46,912 bases of DNA from Ignavibacterium sp. (GTDB lineage Bacteria > Zixibacteria > MSB-5A5 > GN15 > PGXB01): the NCBI GenBank assembly GCA_020724775.1, contig DYGG01000020.1, positions 1 to 46,912 of the forward strand. Direction: 5' to 3'. The notes under the pieces were generated by a model. It had not been told where the DNA came from and did no database searches. It saw only the letters and a list, made by a program, of their open reading frames with translations. Shown here piece by piece: positions 8,855 through 15,553 of the stretch; position 1 is the first letter of the stretch; each line of letters begins with the position of its first letter. A program made the position numbers and the translations under genes.

Positions 8855-9637
8855 TTACTTATTCGGGGCGTTGATTACCACTCGGGCGGCGCCGCAGCGA
8901 TTGCAGAAGTGGACGTCGTTATGATTGACTCGTCCGCAGGAAGCGCAGCGCCAGAAATTGTGGCTATCGGCTCCGAGGGGGTTGAATGATTTCTGGACAC
9001 GGCGATTGCGGGTGAAGAAAAATATCATAAGTATGATGAGAAGGCCGACCAGGAAGTATTTGAAAATTCCTGCCGAGAAAAGAACTTTTGGGGCAGTGGT
9101 GGCGGTAATATGAAAAGAGCGGATAGACATAAGAAAACTGGGGAAGACGTGATAATAGATATCCGAGGGGGCTTCGGCTATCAGCAAATAGAGCGCCTGA
9201 CGGCCATCGGTCAGACAAACAATGGTTCCGCTGACATATCGGCGAAGTTTGGTCCGTCCATCAATCGCCAGGGTGGCGAAATCGGTCTCGAAATGGGCTT
9301 TGTTCAGGTCGAGTTGATATTTCGGTACTGAATCAATTGCCAGCGGAACCCCCATTTTGCGATAGAGTCCGGCAATTGCCTGTCGTAAGTCGTCCTCGGA
9401 ACTGATCTGATTGCCATCTTCAATAAAATATCTTTTAACAGAGATAAAAATAGGACTCTGGGGAGATTCGGAGATGATGATTTCGTCGGTTCGGGAGGTA
9501 TCCACAAACCATCCGGGCGGCGCCGCCAGAAAACAACTCAGTTTGTCGGAAAAGATATTGCCGGCGTTGTCGTCAATCTGAGCGGCGACCGGCGCTGCCG
9601 CCATAATGGCGACCAGAAATATAAGCAGATAGCGCAT
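8855..9637 (-). CDS. Membrane protein with signal peptide and C-terminal zinc ribbon
   Basis: Unrecognised 260-residue protein with clear topology. It has a signal peptide (residues 1-20, ending AAPVAAQ), an extracytoplasmic domain of about 160 residues, one transmembrane helix (about 191-209, with FKYFLVGLLIILMIFFF), then a cytoplasmic tail with a zinc ribbon, C231-x2-C234 and C245-x2-C248, in the pattern WRCASCGRVNHNDVHFCNRC. The extracytoplasmic part has the look of a PsbP/DUF1795-like fold (AAPPGWFVDTS, then ISVKRYF), but this is not certain. It lies 105 bases downstream of the BlaI-type gene on the same strand. That gap holds no gene. Confidence 0.8.
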   Translation of the reverse strand: MRYLLIFLVAIMAAAPVAAQIDDNAGNIFSDKLSCFLAAPPGWFVDTSRTDEIIISESPQSPIFISVKRYFIEDGNQISSEDDLRQAIAGLYRKMGVPLAIDSVPKYQLDLNKAHFETDFATLAIDGRTKLRRYVSGTIVCLTDGRQALYLLIAEAPSDIYYHVFPSFLMSIRSFHITATTAPKVLFSAGIFKYFLVGLLIILMIFFFTRNRRVQKSFNPLGADSHNFWRCASCGRVNHNDVHFCNRCGAARVVINAPNK

Positions 9638-9742
9638 ATTATAATTATCGGGAAAGTAAGACCGATTCTACACGGGAAAAATAGTTAAAATGGACTGGGA
9701 CAGTTACTTTTGAAGACCGGGCCGGAAGAAGCAGCCCGGGGG

Positions 9743-10111
9743 CTACTTTTTCTTGTAACTCTTTAGGATTCTTGTGGTTATATTGGGAAATTCACGATTA
9801 AGTTCCGAAATGATTTTCTCTGCCGCCATCTGCAAGAAATCCTCGCGGGAGATTACCGGGCGGTAAATGAAGGAATGGCTTGATTTTTCGCGCGTGAGAA
9901 AACCTTTCTGCACCAGGTTGGTGAGGACGGTGGTTACAGTGGTATAGGCGTATTTTCTCTTTTGATTGAGAAAATATTGCAGTCGCTTGGCGGTGATAGG
10001 ACCGTTGTCCCAGAGAATCTGAAGCGCCTGCGCTTCAAGGGGACCGACAAATTTTTCCATTCCCGAAGCATCGGGGTCGAAATGGAAAATTATTCTGTCG
10101 TACGGCGGCAT
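9743..10111 (-). CDS. BlaI/MecI/CopY-family transcriptional repressor
   Basis: 122-residue winged-helix DNA-binding protein. From residue 18 on it follows the BlaI/MecI plan: PLEAQALQILWDNGPITAKRLQYFL (helix 1 and recognition unit), YAYTTVTTVLTNLVQKGFLTREK (recognition helix and wing), and a C-terminal dimerisation helix. Most family members are paired with a BlaR1-type M56 sensor peptidase, and none is nearby. The start shares the TAATG junction with the small membrane protein upstream, so the two are co-translated. An internal ATG at residue 18 is an alternative start, giving a protein closer to the minimal family N-terminus. Confidence 0.88.
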   Translation of the reverse strand: MPPYDRIIFHFDPDASGMEKFVGPLEAQALQILWDNGPITAKRLQYFLNQKRKYAYTTVTTVLTNLVQKGFLTREKSSHSFIYRPVISREDFLQMAAEKIISELNREFPNITTRILKSYKKK

Positions 10112-10266
10112 TAATAGTGATGACGTTTACGCTCCAGCAGCATTTTGGCGCCGAGAGCAATAAGAACGATCGGGACGAGATAGCCCCAGAAGTCACCGCG
10201 GATGATATCGAGGCGCGCCAGCAGAAGCAGGACGCCGGCAATCAGGAAGGCAACTCCCCAGAACAT
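10111..10266 (-). CDS. Mini membrane protein, DUF5668/LiaF-TM-like
   Basis: A 51-residue protein of two transmembrane helices: FWGVAFLIAGVLLLLARLDII, a short turn GDFWGY, and LVPIVLIALGAKMLL, ending in a basic tail ERKRHHY. This matches the two-helix unit found in LiaF-like/DUF5668 proteins. The ATG at 10266 is preferred over the upstream TTG at 10311 because AAGGA sits six bases ahead of it. Its stop overlaps the ATG of the BlaI-type gene, suggesting a membrane protein/repressor pair. A second member of the family is at 38464-38676. Confidence 0.75.
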   Translation of the reverse strand: MFWGVAFLIAGVLLLLARLDIIRGDFWGYLVPIVLIALGAKMLLERKRHHY

Positions 10267-10367
10267 AGAGATTCCTTTCACATGAGATCTTACTTTGAAT
10301 TTAGGCCTCAATTGAATACGGTGTCAATAGGAAAGAAAATGTTAAAAGATCCAGGTTGTTGTCAGTA

Positions 10368-11492
10368 TCACTTCATCGAAAGACAGTTGGTAATTTTCTG
10401 GGTTTCAGGCTTACCCAAATTCGAATTACCGTATTCAGCAAGGTCTATAATGCCCGTAAATGTGTGCCTATTCAGATTTCTGGCGGCCTCTATACAGAAA
10501 TCTGGAACAATGTCTATACCCACGTAATCCCTGCCAAGTTCCTTCGCCGCAACGCAAGTAGTACCTATTCCACAAAATGGGTCCAAAATTATATCACCTG
10601 CGAATTGCTCCTCTTGAACACGCATGAATGAATACATAGCTATAAGTCGATTCGCCAGCGATTTCGGAAAAGGCGCTGGATGACGAGACCGCTTGACATC
10701 AGCAGGGTATAATCTCCAAATCTGCTTGGTTAGATTCATCCACTGAGACTCGGTGACCCTGCTGGCTTCTTTGACTCTGTCCGATAAGATATCCGGTTTG
10801 CCCTCTTTCACAAGCACATTTATAAATTCTATCGTATTCTGTTCATAAAGATTAGGAGGATAAGGATAAGAACCGAACATTTTCTCTGTAGTCTGTTTCT
10901 GCCAAATGAATAGGCTAAATCGCTGGAGAGATGAAATATTTGACAATATAGAATGCTCAATATCATTGTTCAAGTTTTTCACATGCCTGGTATGCTGATT
11001 CTTCATGACCGCTTTGGAGACAGGCATTAAGGGAACATTGATACATAGTTTACCATTTGGCTTTAACACGCGAGCACATTCAATCCACATCTGTAGTAGT
11101 TGAGTCAAGTATTTATCATACTGAGTCTGACCATATTGATTGGCCACACCATAGTCGACTATATTCCAGTAGGGTGGACTGGTAATTATGCATCTTACCG
11201 ATTGGTCGGGGATCAAGCGCATGGCCAAAAGAGCATCACCGCACATTAATCTATTACGAATATCCGAAACTGTAAATTGCTCTACCGGATTTTTTCCACT
11301 ACGTAAGTCTATTATGTTATGTCGTCGGAATAATGACGCAGAGTCTTGTATTTTATTCGGTACATAGACTCGGTGGGAGGGGGCTTCGAGCGTGGGTTTT
11401 TTAATGGATATAGAATGACCTAGGTGCTCGGTAAATAGTTCACCGTTTTTCGTATTGCTGTTAACACGATCCCTTTTTAATTTGCTTTTCAT
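10368..11492 (-). CDS. DNA methyltransferase, TSPPY type (probable N4-cytosine)
   Basis: Predicted SAM-dependent DNA methyltransferase (374 aa from the ATG). Catalytic motif IV is TSPPYW (104-109), followed by a DYG and a KPNGKLCINVP strand. SAM-binding motif I, LDPFCGIGTT (about 303-312) continuing to GRDYVGIDI, sits at the C-terminus after the RHPAPFPKSLANRLI segment. This IV-to-I order is beta class. TSPPY and SPPY enzymes usually make N4-methylcytosine, so that is the likely product. The span of about 180 residues between the motifs would contain target recognition. An in-frame TTG at 11504 could add four residues. It lies 42 bases downstream of the nuclease stop on the same strand, and both genes are AT-richer than the flanking DNA. 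Confidence 0.87.
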   Translation of the reverse strand: MKSKLKRDRVNSNTKNGELFTEHLGHSISIKKPTLEAPSHRVYVPNKIQDSASLFRRHNIIDLRSGKNPVEQFTVSDIRNRLMCGDALLAMRLIPDQSVRCIITSPPYWNIVDYGVANQYGQTQYDKYLTQLLQMWIECARVLKPNGKLCINVPLMPVSKAVMKNQHTRHVKNLNNDIEHSILSNISSLQRFSLFIWQKQTTEKMFGSYPYPPNLYEQNTIEFINVLVKEGKPDILSDRVKEASRVTESQWMNLTKQIWRLYPADVKRSRHPAPFPKSLANRLIAMYSFMRVQEEQFAGDIILDPFCGIGTTCVAAKELGRDYVGIDIVPDFCIEAARNLNRHTFTGIIDLAEYGNSNLGKPETQKITNCLSMK

Positions 11493-11534
11493 TCCCAGAG
11501 TCAACTCAGTTGGTTAGAATTCACATTCTTGCTA

Positions 11535-13064
11535 TTAAACGTCAGTTACAAGGAGTCCATGTTTCTTGAACGATAAGAATTCTTTATAGTCTTTCTTTAA
11601 GAGACCGATTCTTGAATAACGAGCTTTTTCGCCAAACATGCCGGCCACAATGATGCCTCTGACACTACCTTTGCTTTCGAGGAGGTTTCTGTAAACCCAA
11701 CCTATATATCTTAATATTTGCCCGAAAACGGCATCGTCGGCCTCATTGCTTTTAATCTCTACTACCACGATATCGCCACCCTTGCTCTTGCACAAAAGGT
11801 CGATTCGACCTATTGGTGTCGAGAGCTGGCGGCCATCTTTCATCAGTTTCAATCCTGGTTCAAGTTTTTCTAAGCATTTTGCATAGAAGTCTTCAATCAT
11901 TTTTTCCGTTTGTCTCTTCTCTATCACTACCCGTTCTTCTGCAGCCAAGTGTTCAGAATGTTTCCTGATCAGAGACCTTACCTGCTTCTTAGTGGGTGCT
12001 TTCTCGATAGCAAGCATCAAAAATGTAAACCATGATGGTTTCTGTTTCGGATCGCCATAATAGGCGAACCAATCTTCTAAATTTTCGAACAGGCTAATCT
12101 TAAAGTTTGCAAGCTGCTCATTGATTAGGCTGTTGAGCATTTGGGGGTCACGCCCTCGTATCTCAGATGATTCTTCGTCTATAATCAGATAAGAGGGGTA
12201 CGCAAAAAAGGACCTTTGATATGAAATATTTTGATGAATTCGAAGATATCTCTTTCGCACTTTCTTTGATGACTTGTATTTGGTCCTGCCACAGATGGTA
12301 TCAATTATTTCATTTTGCTCTGCTTGATCCAAATCTCTCCAAAGCAGGATGTACTTCGTTATGCGGTCGATGTCATTTTGGGTCGAGGAGAGGTTTATAA
12401 ACAACTCAAATTCACTTATACTCAGCCTATTGTTACACTTCTGTAACACCTGAAGAAGAAATAGGTGAGGTAAAATTCCAGCAAAATTCTCAGAATACTT
12501 GCCTTTGAAAGCCGGATTTGGATATTGGAACTTGGCAATCTGCCCTTCGATAATTGACCTTGGATTTTCAGAATGTATTAGGTCATAGCCGGCGTCCGTT
12601 ATGACTATGCTGGCACCGTCCTTAATCCATAATAGACCCAACCATTCCATTAGAATCTTGCCGATTCTGACGAGTGCTGTTCTATCTTGAAGAGTCCCAT
12701 CTGAGCTATAAGGTTCATAGATGCCCTGATGTTTCATGATATCAAGTATCTTGTCTTGGACTCTTATGTTCCAAGGGAGAGCAGCAAAATCTTCGGCTAT
12801 GACTTCAATCAGTTTTCCCATCGCTTCAACATTTAAGTCGCTGAGTGACCGAGCCTTGGGTACATACCAATAAGTACGGCAGGTAGAATACTCAGACAGA
12901 AACTCTATGAAATGGTCCCTGAACGGAAAGTCCCTTCTTAATGTTGCCTGGGCTCTTTTCCTCAATCTTGCCATCTCGTCTCTACAACTTTTCTTGTTCT
13001 CACAGTTTCCAGGGTTGCTTCTGTAGTTACTGTTAAAATTAACAAATGGATTTAATTTTATCAA
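11535..13064 (-). CDS. Predicted restriction endonuclease with C-terminal NucS-like nuclease domain
   Basis: 509-residue protein. The last 90 residues are a NucS/DUF91-like PD-(D/E)XK domain: GRIDLL with D422, VVVEIK with E436 and K438, and QILRY with Q449 and Y453. Residues about 120-180 (RIGKILMEWLGLL, then ITDAGYDLIHS) look like a winged-helix unit, plausibly for DNA binding. The centre (about 190-400) is helical and not recognised. There is no ATPase motif, so with the adjacent TSPPY methyltransferase it reads as a type II-like system. The reading frame opens at a TTG (13064) directly after a stop codon and lacks a clear ribosome-binding site. The ATG at 12974 (479 aa) is an alternative that leaves all recognisable parts intact. 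Confidence 0.72.
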   Translation of the reverse strand: MIKLNPFVNFNSNYRSNPGNCENKKSCRDEMARLRKRAQATLRRDFPFRDHFIEFLSEYSTCRTYWYVPKARSLSDLNVEAMGKLIEVIAEDFAALPWNIRVQDKILDIMKHQGIYEPYSSDGTLQDRTALVRIGKILMEWLGLLWIKDGASIVITDAGYDLIHSENPRSIIEGQIAKFQYPNPAFKGKYSENFAGILPHLFLLQVLQKCNNRLSISEFELFINLSSTQNDIDRITKYILLWRDLDQAEQNEIIDTICGRTKYKSSKKVRKRYLRIHQNISYQRSFFAYPSYLIIDEESSEIRGRDPQMLNSLINEQLANFKISLFENLEDWFAYYGDPKQKPSWFTFLMLAIEKAPTKKQVRSLIRKHSEHLAAEERVVIEKRQTEKMIEDFYAKCLEKLEPGLKLMKDGRQLSTPIGRIDLLCKSKGGDIVVVEIKSNEADDAVFGQILRYIGWVYRNLLESKGSVRGIIVAGMFGEKARYSRIGLLKKDYKEFLSFKKHGLLVTDV

Positions 13065-13133
13065 TCACAAAATTGTCGTTTATATCGGCGATACTTGCAA
13101 ATATCAGGTTTGTAAGAAAATTATGCTTGTCAT

Positions 13134-14123
13134 TCAGTCCAATTCATTCCGGACTGCAATGATATTTTCTTCCGGCACGGTCGGCTCATAAGTGCAGCCG
13201 GGTCCGAAAATCACCGGTTTGCCGTCATAACGGTCGCGCTGACGGGTCATTTCGTTCTTGATTTCTTCCGGGGAAGCATGGCGAAGCCAGCCGGTATGGT
13301 CAATCCCGCCGATTAAGGCTTTTCCTTTCAGAATTTCCAAGCCGGTATCGAGGGTCGGATTGGTGGGGTGGCTGCTGTCCCAGTTGAACAGATGCGCCGG
13401 ATAATCGGCCAGTTGTTTCAGGAAATTATTGGCGGCGCAGATATGCATGATATTGAGGGCATCGGCTCCGGCGGCGCGAAGAATCCGCAGGTCGTAGGGG
13501 CGGGCGATGGTTTCGTACATCGGGTAACTCATCGCCTCGGAGGTAGCCCACTCGGTGGTTGCCAGAAAGATACCATCGGCGCCGGCGTTACGGAGTTCGG
13601 CAACATATTTTTCAAAAGTGACGGTAATATTCTCGACGGCGGTTATAACTTTTGCTCTATCCTGCTCCAGATGTTGAAGGAGAAGCGACCCCTCGGGCAC
13701 CAGGTCGCCGGCAATGGAGAGGGGAGTAAAGACGGTCATAAAGAGAGGGAGGTTTTTATCGGCGCTTTTTTTTATCAGGCCGACGGCCCGAAGATGCTCG
13801 GCCAGAACCGGCGCGGTTGCAGGAAGCGGCGTGATTTTCTCCCAGTCTGCGAGTTTTTCGACGGCAAATTTCAGTTTCCGATGTTTGCTGAATTCCGATT
13901 TCGACCAGTCCAAACGGTTCCCCCAGTCCTCAACATGATAACTGGCGCGGGGATTGATTTTCATGAAATCCCAGTCGAACTTTTTCTGGTAAGCCAGCAT
14001 CACCTCCGCCAGTTCTTCGGCGGTCGCTTCCCGATGGTAGAAATGCCGCCAGAAGGAGACGGCCGGGCGGTCCGGCTTCTCGCCGGCGATGACCGCTAAA
14101 ATTCTTTCGCGATGAGAAAGCAT
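13134..14123 (-). CDS. URO-D superfamily protein (MtaA/CmuA-like methyltransferase candidate)
   Basis: About 329 residues with the uroporphyrinogen decarboxylase-like TIM barrel: LSHRERILAVIAGEKPDRPAVSFW at the N-terminus and a C-terminal GPGCTYEPTVPEENI. True HemE proteins begin differently and keep an arginine-rich substrate site that I do not see. The motif H-I-C in LNIMHICAAN plus the later GC resemble the H-x-C...C zinc site of corrinoid-linked methyltransferases such as MtaA, so methyl transfer is more plausible than heme synthesis. The ATG at 14123 is chosen because GGAG lies eight bases ahead and it clears the upstream stop by 11 bases; the longer start at 14156 would overlap that gene. 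It probably forms a transcript with the DUF169 gene. Confidence 0.8.
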   Translation of the reverse strand: MLSHRERILAVIAGEKPDRPAVSFWRHFYHREATAEELAEVMLAYQKKFDWDFMKINPRASYHVEDWGNRLDWSKSEFSKHRKLKFAVEKLADWEKITPLPATAPVLAEHLRAVGLIKKSADKNLPLFMTVFTPLSIAGDLVPEGSLLLQHLEQDRAKVITAVENITVTFEKYVAELRNAGADGIFLATTEWATSEAMSYPMYETIARPYDLRILRAAGADALNIMHICAANNFLKQLADYPAHLFNWDSSHPTNPTLDTGLEILKGKALIGGIDHTGWLRHASPEEIKNEMTRQRDRYDGKPVIFGPGCTYEPTVPEENIIAVRNELD

Positions 14124-14134
14124 AAAAGACTCCG

Positions 14135-14911
14135 TTATTTTCCTTCCTTTTCCCAATCATCAAACAATTTGTAGTAATGTTTGGGATATTGGGGAGTGTA
14201 ACGAAGAAAGGTCGGCACCGGGTAGCGGATACCTCCTCTGTGCGTACCTTCAAGACCAAGGATAATCTCTTCTTCTTTGCCGACCGGCAAGGTGAGCGCC
14301 ATCTCGTCATCCTGAGTCTGCCCGAAGACACGGTCGCCGTAACAGGGAAGAATGACCTGCGCCTTTTCGGTTTTCATAGTTTCGATACAGATATCGGCGC
14401 AGTCGAGACGCCCGGAGAATTTGCTGGTGAGATAGCCGCCTTCTTTGTACAGGACGGCGGTCATCAAACGCATAATCTGGGCGGAGTTGCCGTAAACCAG
14501 ATACAGATGCGGGATAAAATCGGCGCGTGAAATCGGAGCGGCGAGGATATATTTGTATTCCTTAAAACTGAATTTGGGGACGGCCGCTTCGGTGCGGGCT
14601 CCAGCCTGCCTTGTTTCGGTGAACATCCCGGCGCACATCTCGCCACAGGAGAAAGTTTCGATTTCCTCGCGAAAGCCGAAGGCGGTAAGGGCGAGCGGGC
14701 AGTTGATATCTTCTTTGCCGACGGCCAGTTGCCAGCCGTAACGGCGGGCCATGGAAAAGGTCTGGCAGATAGCGACCTTGACTTTCAAGTCACGGTTAGG
14801 ACGCTTGGTCCGTTCCGACAGAGGCTCATCATCTTTGACCATACGAACCGCCAGCGGAAAGGTGCCCGGGCGAACATATTGAGCAAGGGCGTCATCTAAT
14901 TTTCTAAGCAT
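14135..14911 (-). CDS. DUF169 family protein
   Basis: 258-residue cytoplasmic protein matching the DUF169 (COG2043) pattern: N-terminal PGTFPLAVRMVKD, then VAICQTFSMARRYGWQLAVGKEDINCPLA with its cysteines, and a C-terminal segment ending PVPTFLRYTPQYPKHYYKLFDDWEKE. Several cysteines (in VAICQ, DINCP, SCGEMCAG, CADIC, LPCYGDRV) could bind metal or a cofactor. The biochemical role of the family is not established to my knowledge. It lies directly upstream of the URO-D-type gene, 11 bases away, which suggests a shared one-carbon or cofactor-linked function; that is inference. Upstream (14912-14930) ATC-rich sequence precedes the ATG. Confidence 0.85.
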   Translation of the reverse strand: MLRKLDDALAQYVRPGTFPLAVRMVKDDEPLSERTKRPNRDLKVKVAICQTFSMARRYGWQLAVGKEDINCPLALTAFGFREEIETFSCGEMCAGMFTETRQAGARTEAAVPKFSFKEYKYILAAPISRADFIPHLYLVYGNSAQIMRLMTAVLYKEGGYLTSKFSGRLDCADICIETMKTEKAQVILPCYGDRVFGQTQDDEMALTLPVGKEEEIILGLEGTHRGGIRYPVPTFLRYTPQYPKHYYKLFDDWEKEGK

Positions 14912-15132
14912 ATCATCTCCTATTGCGAGATTTCTTCTTTATCCTTGATGAAAGCTATACGATGGGGTTGGTTAAGACAAGGAAATTCGGATGGTGAGGG
15001 GTAGCGTCGTTGATTGGGGGAAGCGCGGTGGCTTAGTCCCGGAATGTCAAAACCCACACTCGTTACTCGCGACGGACAGGGAACTCGGGGGGACTTTGAC
15101 CTGCGGGGCTACCTTGATTGATGAAGAGAAGA

Positions 15133-15213
15133 GCGGCAGGTCACAATTTTACGCCGCAAGAGACGGTGATGAGTCTGCTTTGCAGATGGCAGCGTAAAAT
15201 CAGGACCTGCCGC
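15133..15213. repeat. 81-bp element with 22-bp terminal inverted repeats
   Basis: The arms 15133-15154 and 15192-15213 are inverted copies matching at 19 of 22 positions; the only differences are three central bases. Each arm starts GCGGCAGGTC at the outer end and reaches ATTTTACGC at the inner end. The 37-base interior contains a small hairpin, TCTGC/GCAGA. There is no T-run and no coding potential, so this looks like a miniature mobile or REP-type element. Confidence 0.75.
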
Positions 15214-15243
15214 AACGGTAGCAAGAGAAGTGCGTCAGTTCAC

Positions 15244-15413
15244 GCTCCGACAGGAGTCGGAGCTAAGAACTGCCGCAACCGGGGGAATCATCCCCCGCGA
15301 AGGCGGGGGAAGATTATGTCGAAACCGCAAGGGTTTCGACCTACGTCTTGCTTCCCCACGTGCACTACTGGCATGACGGTAGCCCATTGTAGGGGCAGGG
15401 TTCACCCCTGCCC
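15244..15413. repeat. Palindromic repeat cluster C
   Basis: Four hairpins: GCTCCGAC/GTCGGAGC (15244-15251 with 15256-15263), TCCCCCGC/GCGGGGGA (15291-15298 with 15303-15310), GTCGAAACC/GGTTTCGAC (15318-15326 with 15332-15340) and GGGCAGGG/CCCTGCCC (15393-15400 with 15406-15413). The third is the same unit as in clusters A and B, including the GACCTACG tail. In all three clusters a C-rich/G-rich palindrome lies beside the GTCGAAACC unit. Confidence 0.85.
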
Positions 15414-15553
15414 GCGCAGGCTGCCGCCGCCGGCTCGCAGACACCTGCCTAATATCTGAACAGAGTCGCGGGAAGTTATTCAGCCGTATGGCAGTTATGC
15501 CGATAGGAGTGATGATAATCGTCTTTAGGTTACCTGCTTTTTCGGGGAGATAG

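Larger units (their letters stand above)
14912..15553. other. Gene-free region between divergent transcripts
   Basis: About 640 bases separate the DUF169 gene (minus strand) from the sigma-54 activator gene (plus strand). Short open frames here (such as 14991-15197 and 15118-15459) have no recognisable domain, no convincing ribosome-binding sites, and run through palindromic repeats, so they are not called. GTCAAA (15046) and TTTGAC (15095) may be the decayed ends of another repeat. The left 80 bases and the last 140 bases show no clear structure and should hold the divergent promoters, which I could not pick out. Confidence 0.6.

Noticed and set aside
10117-10527. 136-codon plus-strand frame opposite the mini membrane protein and methyltransferase end
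   Set aside because: It is antisense to genes with recognisable motifs and its own product has none.
13134-14123. Reading the URO-D protein as HemE (uroporphyrinogen decarboxylase)
   Set aside because: The N-terminal substrate-binding arginine pattern of HemE is not seen and the HIC/GC residues fit MtaA-like proteins better; no other heme genes are nearby.
14991-15459. Two short plus-strand frames before the sigma-54 activator
   Set aside because: They cross palindromic repeats, have no domain or clear ribosome site, and their composition is non-coding in appearance.
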